Shown here: in pieces, positions 50,299-62,700 of the stretch
Layout: every line of letters begins with the position of its first letter
Position numbering within the stretch: position 1 is the first letter of the stretch
NCBI GenBank assembly: GCA_914767715.1
Contig: OU612070.1
Coordinates: 22,678,025 to 22,742,024 of the forward strand
Direction: 5' to 3'
DNA: 64,000 nt
Origin: Membranipora membranacea
Taxonomy: Eukaryota > Bryozoa > Gymnolaemata > Cheilostomatida > Membraniporidae
The notes under the pieces: generated by a model
Databases searched by the model: none
What the model saw: the letters and a program-made list of their open reading frames with translations, nothing else
What the model was told of the DNA's origin: nothing
Program-made: the position numbers and the translations under genes

Positions 50299-50575
50299 TT
50301 AAGGCTCTGAATTGATTAAGCAGGTTACTAGAAGATGGCAGAACATTCCCTTTCGTTGTGTTGAAAAAGAATGAGCAATGGATGTAGTAGGTGTTTGTGT
50401 GATGAGTGGAATATTGATGCCGATATCGTCTGGCTGACTGTAATCTGGTCTAGGAATATACGTTGTGAGGACTTCTTTGTTGCCTTGATGGTCGTGGCTA
50501 AATACTTTCAATCTGCGGTTGTCATATCGTTCAGGGAGGAGTGGCAAATTTTCACATGCTATAGCTGACTTGTTG
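50299..50575 (-). other. Possible coding fragment of unknown type
   Basis: A minus-strand frame open from about 50575 has a balanced, protein-like composition (YDNRRLKVFSHDHQGNKEV, then YIPRPDYSQPDDIGINIPL). It could be an exon or an old retroelement fragment. I recognise no family, and an upstream in-frame TAA means an intron or a truncation would be needed. Confidence 0.25.
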
Positions 50576-51704
50576 TACTGCTCTTGTGATTACCTCTCCT
50601 TATTCTGCAAATCATTCGGCTGCATGTTCCTGCACAGCTCTTAGATTTTCTGCGATCGTATCACAAATACACTTGTCATCAGTGGAGATTTAGTAGTATA
50701 AGGCATGTCATGGATATAGGGAAAATGATATAAGGAATGGGGAATACACTCACCATCATTCTCTCAGACATTAAGTATTATTCCCTTGTCGGTAGCGTAA
50801 GGGTTAGTAACACAATTTTATGATTTATTAGATTTTATTGACACTGCCAAGCTAACTAGTCTGAAGTTGAAGAGATATAGAGCATTTAAAATTATGTAAA
50901 CCACTCTCACACGGTTTTGCGTATTTGACAATAAATCTAGGTAAGTTATAATAAGTAATCTCACCACAATGAGAATGGTTGGTATTATTTTCAACTCCTC
51001 ACTTCTTCCACCAGACTACAGCAGCTAGAAGGTCCAAGTTTCTCACTCATAATCAGACAGTAGGGCCTGGTTGACAAAACAATTTTCAATAACAACAATT
51101 TCGTTTTTAGTTTTGTTTATTGCTCGGCTCAGAGGTATCTGGCTTGTTGATGGAGTACTTTATTTGGCAAAATGCAGGCCCTAACCCCAGGTGCCCATGG
51201 ATTCAGTTAAATTAACGCCTAAGAAAACAGTCTGAGTCATAGAGTATGCATTAAAACCAATGAAGTGGTTGAAAAATTTAAGAAGAGACTCAATATTTAC
51301 CTTGGAAAGTTTCTTCCTATTTAGGCCAACACGACGGTTTCGATTCTTTTGGTTGATGTCTATATACCCCCATTTGGTTGCAGGATTTTTTAGCTTTAGC
51401 AGGATGCAGTTATGCTATTTTGACAATTAAAGTAAAGATTTAGAGGTTGTTTTGGTTTATTTTACTGTGAAATGACCTTATATAGGGTATTGTGCTTTTT
51501 ATAACAAGTCTAGATAAATTGTAGACCCAAGTCATAGTGCTCATTTGCAGGTTCGTCAACAAGACACTTTTCTCTCAAGATTATCTGCATCCCAAAACCA
51601 AATGTTTTTTTTCCACCCTTCATGCTATAAACAAAATACTTGCTTTTGTCTTACAGGCCTCACAGTAGCTGCAGAATTAAGAGAGAAGTGAGTATATTGG
51701 GATA

Positions 51705-54700
51705 ATGGAGAGAAAACCAAATAAAATCACCATAAAGCCTGGCGCTGTGGTGGAGTTTGTAAAAACTACACTAAAAGGAGAGATATCTATAGGTGAGCCT
51801 GGCCTTTTCATGAAATTGATAATGTTGATACTTTTTTGTTATCAAACGAGGTATATACACCCGAGCATGCTGGGGTGTGAAAAATCAACCTTGAAAGCTC
51901 CCCCAATGGGACTCGAACCCACGACTCCTGTGGCACCAATTGCACTAATGCATCGCGCTATCCCTAAGTCTTCTTGATTAGATAGATTACGTTGTTAGTT
52001 TTTTGCTATTGGATTGTTTTCATACTTGAGATTTCATAAATTTAAGGTTGGAAGCATCAAAAATATTTCTCCTCCAGCTTCAAATCAAATCCAATATGAC
52101 ACCACCTTTTGATAGCATTTGATCAAAGCGGTAAAATTTGTGACATCATATCACAGGGGAGTATAGCCAGACCCAACTAGCTAGAGTAACTCCTAGGATG
52201 ATTTTTACTTAAACTTCATACTACCTACGACATTATAATACTTGTAATATCTGTTTAAGATAAGGGCACAGTAGTACATCCAACAGTGCAGATAATTGCA
52301 GAGGGAGGGCCTATCGTCATTGGAACTAATAACCTCATCGAAGAAGGTGTCATAATACATAACAAGTATGTAGCATAATCTATCTCTGCTGACTGCAGTA
52401 TTGGCAGGCACATTGATCATGTAATATACTATTGCATATAAATCTCTGATCAATGAAGAGTCAATCAAATCACTTAGCTCGTTTCCCATCAGGGGGAATA
52501 TGGTCTGACAAACCATAGTCAATTTCATTATTTTGGGCAGTCGCATGTTAGGTACTCATTAGACTATAACGATCAGAGATACACATGCTCAGAGTGTATT
52601 CTCGATGTCAGTGTGGATGACTGACTGAATATATCGATGCCTGTCACTGGTGTGGTGGTATCAAATATTCACTTAATAATTCACCTATCACCAATGATTT
52701 TCCAGCAATTGCTGATTTGTTTTTTGACTGAACAAAAGATACAGATGATAAATTAGTGTAGAAGAAAAACCAGTCTTACGTAAGTTTTGTTTTATTTCAC
52801 AGGCCACATGCTGATGGAGTCGAGCACACTATGAAGATCGGAGATAACAATGTATTTGAAGTGCGATCTCAATCTGATGCTATGAATATTGGCAATCACA
52901 ATGTTGTTCAGATGACAGGTACCGTTTCAGTTAGAAAAAAAACTTACGTTCGTTATTGACCGCTCTAGTTGATATAGTTATGAGGGCTGAATATTGAGTG
53001 TGAATGATTACCAAAGTTCGATAATTTGAGTTTGTCTTTTGGAGGGCTGTGCTTATCAAAAAAATTAATGAATGAGATCATGTAGAACCAAGGAGTAAGA
53101 GACTTTTGTTCCTTGGTAGAACCATAATACCGTTTTTTTCCGAATTTGTAAATCTTGTCTGTCAGCATCACGGCCTAATTCAGAGTTGTTCTCTCCTTGA
53201 ACTTTATGTTAGGTGGAGCACAACTCCAAATTGTACAACAATTTTTCAAAAAATATATTGAAGCAATTGTTTGCATATCATTATTATATCCCCATAGGTT
53301 TTGATACCAACTGTGGTGTAGATTCGGTGGGTATAATGACAAATTGTGCTAAAACTATTCAAAAATATATTGAACCCATTAGTTTGAATAACATTATTAA
53401 ACACAGAGATGTTGTAGCACCAAACTGTGACTTACATTTAGTGCTCATAATCAATGACTTAATTATAATCTTTGTCATAATGACAGATACATTCCATTGC
53501 TTGATATTTGCTTGACATTGCTTGACATTCCATTGCTTGATATCCATTTCCATTGCTTGATATTGTTTTGTTTTATCAGTGACATACATTATCTTATTTT
53601 AGCCCGTCTGGGTAAGGATATAACACTTGGGAATGGTTGTGTTATCGGAGTAGGCTTAGAGCTGGAGAGTAACAATGTACCTGATAAGATGCACTTCTAT
53701 CTTCAGGATGAAATGATCCAGCAGAGAGCTGGGCGAGATCTACCACAGGTTTGTAACCCAATAATGTAAATATCAGGTCGACTTTAGTTTCGCTAGTTTT
53801 GGGGCAACTTAATATCAGCTAGCATCAATTTTAGCTAGCTAAGGTGGGAGCTTATATAGAGTAGGGAGGGTGAGTAAATGTTAGCCAGCCAAAACTTCAC
53901 TATTTCAAGCCAATGCAAAAATATGAAGTTTTTACTCCTGCGAGTACTTTAACTCTCAAGAGTAGTAGTAGTGTTTTCAAGTTTCTTGCAATCAGTTTGA
54001 CTAAGCTATACATAGACTTAATATATATTAAGTCTATGAAACTATATGCTATATAACTAAGATAAATTCAGCCTTACTTGCTTTGTGTCTTGAAAAAAAA
54101 ATTAAGCAATGTCATCGAGTCAAATTTCGAAAATGAATAGCTGAACAAAAACTTGATTCGATGACGTTGTGTCATTTTAGGGAGGAAATGAGGCAGAAAA
54201 CGCTCTTTTTGTCAATGCAGTTTGAGCAGTCAAATTAATTGCAAGAAATTTCAAATCAGGTGGAATGTACACTTAGAGATTGCGTTCATCGTAAAATTTG
54301 ATTTTTTTTTATATATGACTAGGCTAAATTGACTTTTTACGTCACGCCATACAACGCATTTTTTGTGAAGCAGTGAAAATATGTGAAATTTCAATCATTA
54401 ATTCACAACAGATCATAGACTCGAATCAAAATTAATTATGATTTTCTCTTAGAGTACTCTTCAAATGTCATACACATTGACTTTCGAAGAATTAGCTTGC
54501 ATATTGCAATGACAGTAGACTCTCGAATACGGCTAATATTTTCGCCACCTTTGCATAACGCCAAACATGCTGTCCAAAAAACCATTATTGTGGCCAAACA
54601 AAGTTTTTTTGAAAGTTCTCACATACGAAGCCGCTTTCATTAACCATGGTGCACACAGGAAATGCCAACATAATTTTTCATTGCATCTTCATTTTTCTTG

Positions 54701-56394
54701 AATTTAACGCAAAAGAATGCCAAAAAACAGCTATTTTTAGGGACTTTTGAGGTCTTTTTAGGGACTTTTGAGGGGTTTTTTGGCATTCTTTTGCGTTAAA
54801 TTCAAGAAAAATGAAGATGCAATGAAAAATTGTGTTGGCATTTCTTGTGTGCACCATGGTTAATGAAAGCGGCTTCGTATGTGAGAACTTTCAAAAAAAC
54901 TTGTTTGGCCACAATAATGGTTATTTGGACAGCATGTTTGGCGTTATGCAAAGGCGGCGAAAATATTAGCCGTATTCGAAAGTCTACTGTCATTGCAATA
55001 TGCAAGCTAATTTTTTGAAAGTCAATGTGTATGACATTTGAAGAGTACTCTAAGAGAAAATCATAATTAATTTTGATTCGAGCCTATGATCTGCTGTGAA
55101 TTAATGATTGAAATTTCACATATCTTCACACAAAAAATGCGTTGTATGGCGTGACGTAAAAAGTCAATTTAGTCTAGTCATTTACAGAGAAAATCAAATT
55201 TTATGATGAATGCAATCTCTAAGTATACATTCCACATGTTTTGACCCTTTTTGCAATTAATTTGACACATCCATCTGCATTGACAAAAACAGCGGTTTTT
55301 GCCTCATTTCCTCCCTAAAATGACACAACGTCATCAAATCAAGTTTTTGTTCAGGTATTCATTTTCAGTAGCTCGGCAGCTTTCCAACGGTGTATGATAT
55401 GTTTATATTCGGATCGGTCTTTGACATTACCTTAATCATCATTTTACCTAACTTACACTGATTTGTATTTGTTTTGGACAATTTTTTTCACTATATTTAG
55501 TCCACATGCCTTTTACTTTGTTGTAGACTCAAACACAGCAGCTTGAATATTTACGGAATATGATACCAAATTATCATAAAATACACAAACCTTCCAAAGT
55601 GGAGTCATGATACAGACAGACTATAAATGAGTATTTATAATCTAACACAATTATCTTTACAAGGCTAGGGCTTGTATCAGTACTAGTACAAGTAATTATA
55701 AGTACAAGGACGAGTCTTGGATAAGGCTAGGGACTTATTAACCGTTGAACCTTACCATGCCTAAGCTTCACACATCATTTAATGCTGTTGCTGTTTTTCA
55801 TTACGGTGTCCTATAAAATTGTTAGCATGCCTGTATTTAGTAGTTGTCTCCTCACGAACGAGTTGTATCAATTTAAACACCAAATATCCCATTATATTTT
55901 GTGTTATTGATTGTCTAGAGGGCAATATGTGTGTCTGTTTTATTTTCATTTCCTTGCCTGATATTGATTGCTGCAAAATTTTCTTATAAGACGGCACATG
56001 ACTTGTCCTTTTTGGAATGTATGTCACTTGAATTTCCTCTGCTATCAATCGGCTCAAAAATAGTCGAAGAATGAAGAATTAGATTGATGTCAACTGCCAT
56101 TTTTCAATGTTAATAATTTATTAATAAATAATACAGTTAAAAGGTACAAACCACATATTGCTGTCCTGGAAGATTGTAATCAAAATTGACAAGAGATTTC
56201 CAGCTATGAATTATTGTGGTGAGCTTATAGATAGAGTGACACAACGTAGTTATTGCAGCCAAAAAATATACATATATTATTTATTAGTCACTGGGTTGTT
56301 AGATTTGTTAATTTATGTATGTATAAGAGTTCTCATCACTTTAATACTATTACAGCACCCTGTAAAACTCGATGTCTCTGTCAAATGGTTATAG
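51705..56394 (+). CDS. DCTN6: Dynactin subunit 6 (p27)
   Basis: Five exons: 51705-51792, 52260-52365, 52803-52918, 53603-53748, 56356-56394. Phases 1,2,1,0 all agree and give 164 residues. It is a left-handed beta-helix (hexapeptide repeat) protein of the dynactin pointed-end complex, working with DCTN5 on dynein cargo adaptation. Family landmarks are [12 protein letters not shown], then [43 protein letters not shown], and [12 protein letters not shown] before a final helical tail. Vertebrate DCTN6 is about 190 residues, so this version is shorter at its C-terminus. The last 13-codon exon ([12 protein letters not shown], stop) is the least certain part but its phase fits. The first intron acceptor is TTTAAG, which puts Asp after GEISI. 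Intron 4 holds a 1.2 kb palindrome. Confidence 0.88.
51895..51965 (-). repeat. tRNA-like sequence in DCTN6 intron 1
   Basis: On the minus strand it carries GGGATAGCGCGATGCATTAG (D-arm-like) and CGTGGGTTCGAGTCCCATTG (T arm with B box). The acceptor stem is not convincing. It is probably a tRNA-derived repeat. Confidence 0.5.
54128..55367. mobile_element. Approximately 1.2 kb near-perfect palindrome in DCTN6 intron 4
   Basis: The left arm (54128-54728) and right arm (about 54775-55367) are inverted copies over about 590-600 bp with scattered differences. They fold around a short loop containing TTTTTAGGGACTTTTGAGG repeats. Example blocks: GATGACGTTGTGTCATTTTA in the left arm and its complement near 55330, and GGTGCACACAGGAAATGCCAA with its complement near 54840. 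No coding capacity. Its outer right end resembles the GTTTTGTTCAGGTATTC modules at 28.1 and 30.6 kb, linking it to a dispersed family. In the DCTN6 pre-mRNA it would form a long double-stranded stem. Confidence 0.8.
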
Positions 56395-56719
56395 AAATAG
56401 GATCCATTACATTACGTTAACGTTGATGGATAATCGAAAACAAGAGTTTGCTATGTTAAATGTAAAAGTTAAATGCAAAAGAACCAATGGAATAATATGT
56501 ATAGAACTGCTATTATCAAGTTGTCCTGAGGTAATTTCTCTTGCTTGTATCATACATACACATATATTGATATATTTACACATCTTAGTGAGTCTTTAAT
56601 ACTGATTGGTGGTGAAAAGAAGAAAGACATGGCGCAGTAAAAAAATAATTGATACTGAAAAAGTAGAGCTATGACTTTGATTAAGGTCCAAATCGATGTA
56701 TGGATTGTAGTCCTGGCTG

Positions 56720-56725
56720 AATAAA
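56720..56725 (+). terminator. Candidate poly(A) signal of DCTN6
   Basis: AATAAA lies 326 bp after the DCTN6 stop and 8 bp before the last base of the FERM-like gene's stop codon, which reads on the opposite strand. Use of it would make the two 3' ends overlap. Confidence 0.35.
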
Positions 56726-56732
56726 TTCTCAT

Positions 56733-59700
56733 TTAGTAACAGTGACTGTTTGGTGAACCATTTGGAAGTGAGTTTGGAAGCATGAATGATTCTGAATGCC
56801 AACTGAAAGGCCTGACAACTGGAGTAGCATTGCTGACACGAGGAGTCGGGTTGCTGTTGTTGTTATTGTTGTTGTTACAATGCTGACAGCTGGGGCTCAG
56901 TTGTTGCAGGTGCTTGTCATTGCATAGAGCTTGTATCATTGGGAAGCCTGTCATATCCTTTAGCTTATCTATTTCTGGATATGATGTTGTGCGACATGTG
57001 CACACTGGTGTATCATTTGATGTCTGAAAAAATATAACAAAATAACAGTTTAAATACAAAATCTAATTGGCTTTTGTTCAATGAATGATGGAAAGCAGGT
57101 TTGCCTAACTACAATTTTAACCATCTGTTGCTTCACTGGTCTCAGCAGCACAGAATTTAGATGCAAAGGCACTGCTTGTTAGCCTTAACATTAGTGTAGA
57201 TCACTTGAAGAAGATTCAAAAATAACAATCACATCCTTAGGTCAGAACAGATGAGGCTTCCACTTAGCTGGAGGAAAAATCTATCTACTAGTTATATTTA
57301 CCGTTGATTTCAGGTTGAGCATTGATTTCTGGCTAACCGGTGATTTCTGGCTGACAGGTGATTTGCGAGCCTTAGTCGGTCTCGGTGTATCAGTGGTAGC
57401 TCGACACGACAGCTTCTCTTGTGACTTGCTGGCAGCGATCATCTGCTCTCTGACCTTCTTGTGTTTCTCGTTGTATGATGGAGGCGGCTGATAGTCTTTC
57501 AGTAATTGTTCCATACTTGCAGAAGGTGTAATCTATAGTAGCAATAACAATATTGTTGAGCTACGATCTCAAAAGGTAGGAATTTATTACCGTTTTATAT
57601 TGCATCTCTATGCACTTCAGCCAGAGAATATGGGGTATTCCACCTCATAGGGTTAATATATATACTATATACTATAAACTCGATGTCCCACCCTCCCTGC
57701 TTTAGCAAAGAAAATATCAGTCTTATCTATATTAGAGTTGTGGCCTCTTTCCTCTATTAACAGTGCACAATAATAATATATTCCCTAATTTGTCACTCAC
57801 TACACCAATGAACTAGTTTAGTTCATTGACTACACTACCCCCTATGGACTAGGTAAATTAAGTACAATTGTATTGACCTACATCTAACAGATATGATTCA
57901 TAATATTTTATTTGGCTCTTAAATCTATGTATGTAAGTGTGAGAAATACTTTCACTCACTTAGCTCACCAGCTAGGGGGTAAGGAATTTCAAAATTAACA
58001 TTTACAGTAATGTCAAGCTATTATGTGTTGTCTTTGCTTATCTAAACCTTTTATTTTGCCAAGGAATTTATTTGATTCTTAGTTGAAGCTTAAATTCTCT
58101 AGGTCAGGTACATTGAATCGTTGTTTGCGTCAACTGGTGATTGGCAATTTCTTTTATTTATTCTATTTGCTCAACGTGTAAAAATATGTCAAGAACAATG
58201 GCGAATTAACGCAATGAAAAAACCTCATGTTTTGAACTAATGCCTGATATTGTTTGTAGCTTTTATTATCCAAACAGAATAATCACAGGTCATTTACACT
58301 TTCAACATAAGTATTTTGCAGCTTTGGAAGCTTTCAAATTCCGCTATTTGACAAACAGCGAATGTCAATGCGAAATCCACACAGTTTGTTACGTTGTCTG
58401 TTGAAAATATGGCACTTTATTTTACGTCCCTAGACTTAAGGCAAGCTTTCATGAAACATAAACATACTAACCATGCTGTATTGTGACTGGAATGCCGGCT
58501 TGTTGTGAGCTGTGCCGAGCTGACTCAGATTTCCCATACTATAGTTGAGAGCTCCGTGACTCTGTACCGCCGGTATGTGTCTGCTGTACGGTAACTGTGT
58601 AGTGAGGCCCGGTAGGCTTGTATCCAGTGATACACGGGGAGATAACTTGCTAGGTTTAGCTTGAGCTGCTAGCATCAGTCTGTTCCTGACCTGAGATATG
58701 TTTTCGTAGATGTGATCGCCTACTTTGTGTCGGGTAGATCTGACAGTGTCATCTGAGACGGCCCTTGACATCGGAGGAGGCACAATGTTCATATGTTGTT
58801 TGACTTTGAGCTCCCGTAATTGTTTGAAGTTTTTACTTGGTTCACTGGTGGCCCGTTGCACCATTCGCAGGTTCTTTGGAGTCTCTGATGGCTCTAGTAA
58901 CGAGTCCTGACTGCTATTTATCATTTTATAACCGCCAAGAAATTCTTCTGTAAAGTAGTAAAATTATCAGATTATGAGAGAGTATTTACGGATTAGGATT
59001 TAAAAAATGGATTTAATATGGCAAAATTTAATTGAATTATATTGGCAAATAGAGCTTAAATTTGCCTTTTTGTACTTACACTTCAAAAGAAGATGTAAAC
59101 AACGCAGATTGAGGTCTTTCCACTTTCATTTCACTTCCACATTCTTCTTTCCTTAAATTTCAATCAAAACCCATGGTGACTGTAGTAAGCTACCACTAGC
59201 GTAAGCTGTACAAAACATCTCACTCATTGCCCTAGCCCACCACCACACCCCTGCCCCTAACTAACCTTGAGAGTCATAGTAGCTGAAGCACGTTCTGTCG
59301 GACACAATGCCAGACGTGGTAGAGCTGGCAGCGTCACTTATTATAGAGTATCTGTTCTGTCGGTTGTGTTTGTAGTAGTCACTGCTGGTGATACGCGAGG
59401 GGTAGCCATGATGGGCTATAAGCGGTATGTTACTACTGCTTGATTTACACTCCTCCTCTAGTGGATGCATAGGACTGGAGAGTTCTGACTCTGATTCGTC
59501 TGCTGAGTAGATTAGGGATTCTCTGTATTCACCTGGTTTTGCTAAAGATATAAAAAAACTCATCAATGAAGAGACAGAATCAAACAGCACACATAAATCA
59601 CCCAAAATCTGATTTATGATCAGCGGAGGTGGTATTAAGCGGTGAGGTCAGCAATGATAGTATATTGCAGAGTATATTTGCCTGCAGGAGATGAGAATAG

Positions 59701-62700
59701 ACACACAAAGAGCCATCAGTCAAGGGCAGATAGGTTTATAATTTATTGGGAGGTTAAATCGAAACTAGTAATTTAATTCATAGATTCATGCCACTTAGTA
59801 GTTACGCTGAGGGTTTAGATTTGTGGTATGTAAGCATTCACAAAGCCCCGCTTTCTTGGCAACTGTTCAATTACATTCCGGGCCGTTGCAAGAGGTCTAC
59901 TGAACCAAAAAAAGGGTATGACCGGTGATTCAGTGATGTCAGATATGTCAGATATGTCGGATATATTATTTTAGTGAAAGTATTTTCCACGAAAATTGTA
60001 GGTTACAATAAATATTCTGCACACTCCCTTTATGTCATCTCAAGAATCAAGAGAATATGGTTGGATAAGATTTGGTAACAAATAATTTAAGCCTTACGTT
60101 CTGTCAATATTCTTTGGTAAAGTTAGCCTCACTTGGGATGGATCATATTATGTTATTCAAGCAATTATTAGTCTAGTCCCCTTTGCACTCGTCTCCCCCT
60201 TGATCAATGAGCACCAAGGCTTCAGCGGCTGTTTGACTTTTTTGTAGAACTAAGTCTAAGGGCTTGCTAGCTGTAACCCTATTATTATCATCATCAAGTC
60301 TTGCCTGAGGATATTGTAGATAGAGTTTAATTCAGACATGATAACCAATCTTAATATTGACTAAGGCTGTGAGGAATGTCCCACTTTATAATGAAGACAG
60401 AAAGCCGCTGTAAAACTTCAATGTTTGCAGTTGGGATAATTTTCTACTCCAAAATTCAGTGAAATTCATTTTATAATTCATTTATTATTGTGACATGTTC
60501 GTTTGCGAACTCATATACATGTCTAAGGACTCCAAGTAGACTGGGTATTGAGACAGTGAATTTACTCAGCCTGATATTATACAAGTACACTGAGCATTAA
60601 TGAGATTTCTCTGTCGCCGCTGAATTCTGTGACAACAACATTGATAGCTTTAGAATCCTGCAAGATAGTGTTGTCAAATTGATATATAGATTCCATATTT
60701 AATTCATGTGTACAAAAACAAACACCATCTATAAGGTTTTCTATCATTCTTACAAAGTGTGTTATCAAAACTTTTGTGGTTATAAATCTGATTTGGTGTC
60801 AGTTATCCAAAAATTGTTGTGTCAAAGGCGTTTCAGTGAATAGTAACAATGAGGGGATGATGATCAGCATGTTAGCACCATGTCACGATGAGCAAAAATA
60901 ACTCTGTTCTGATCAGGAACTTGCATGCAGTATAAAGATCCCCCTCTGCCTCTTCGAATAATAATAATAATAATTCTGATAAAAAATAACTTTTCATGAT
61001 AGATATCATGAATAGTAAAGCCTCTATTTGCAGGCATGCTAAAATTTCACAAGTTTTATTTAATTGTTATGTGATAAAAGGGAAAGAAATTATTTTCTTT
61101 GAGGTTATTTTAGTGATGATGGATGCATATATTGAGATGTTATTGACAATAAAAACTTCCTATGGAGCATGATGACATATGCTTATATAGTTTATTATAT
61201 TTGTCCAATCCCCTATGTGAGGATTGAGCTGTTCTCTTGGGTTGTTGTTAATGTGGCAGTCAAAGAGAAAATGCTCTGACGTTTCGAAAAAGAGTAGCTG
61301 GCAACGGCGGGCAAGGGTATAGGCTATCTACCCCACACAAGCCACCTGAGGTTAAGGGGGCCTGTTAAATAGGGAGGTTAAAATAAGATCTAGTGTATAA
61401 TAAAACAAAAAGATAACAACTCACATCTGAATGATTTGTTGAGACTCTGTCTGAGTTTCTGATTTTCCCTCAGTAGGTGATTAGAATGGCACTGCTGGCA
61501 CAGCCTGAACACACTCTTACACTCCTCCTCACTCGAGCTCACTAGATAAATAGATATGCCGCTAAATACCAACTCCAGTTTCCTTTTCTGCAATAAGACA
61601 ACAGTGAATATCAAATTATTGTCTGGCTTCATAACATACAAAGGTTAAAGTATACATATTTTAGGATGAAAATAGTTTCCTCTTAAACTCATCAGGAAAT
61701 CATAGCCTTGTCACTCAGCCACTTTTTTGTTGACAAGGCTAAATCATGTTGAAACGTGATTAATTATGGTGACCTAAGCAAGTTTTTTTGGGAGCTTCGC
61801 TCTCACAGTTACATGCAGAATATTTTAGCCCGAAAATGGCATATACAGCCAGAATATTTGTAGAAATAGCTCACAATAATCCTGCTGCAACCGTAAACTG
61901 TGAGAGTATTTGGTAGAAAAGCCTTGTTTTGGCTGACATCGATCTTACAGCTCGATGGAGCTGGAAGAGGCGACCAGTTTACTCTAACACATAATACTTT
62001 TGAAGTTCTGAAGTGAGATTTATGTTATGCAATGAAAGATGCTATGTGGGAAATCTAAATTTAATAGAGCACTAATCTGTTGCATAAATCAGTTGAAACT
62101 AATCCCACAGCCTCATAGAATTACTTACTGCAACATTCATTTTTTCCAGCTGACCCCATCGATGATGTGACAGTGAATGGATGAAACCTCCATCTCCGAT
62201 CTGAAAGAACAAAGTAACAACATAATGCATACTAGGAATTGTGCAACCTCCCCACTGCATACCCACTAGATCCCCGCAAGAACCCCAATACATTCCCACT
62301 GCATCCCCACTACATCCCCATTACATTCTTAATACATCTCCACTGCTTTCCAGCGACATCCCGCTACATCCCTGCTGCTTCTCTTCTACTTCCCCACAAC
62401 TTCTCCGTTAATTCGCAAACAAGTGCCTGTTGTTGGATCAATCTTGTATATTCAAATTATTTATGAGGGATTTGGAGATTTAACCTGGTTTTAGCATGTG
62501 GGACTGGGTTCCTGACATTCTATGAATGACTGGAGCTGCAGTTCTCGCAGACCAACACCCACACCAAATAAACCAAATAAACTAATTTATATAAAAAATT
62601 TGCTAAACATCGAAACATCATTTCTAGATTTACTAGCCAAATAAAATTAATTGCAGTAGCGAGGTAATGAGATATGTTCCATTTATGTGACTCAAATAGG

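Noticed and set aside
60577-60768. 63-codon minus-strand frame as an extra FERM-gene exon
   Set aside because: The exons on either side already join in phase, and this frame would need splice sites I could not find.
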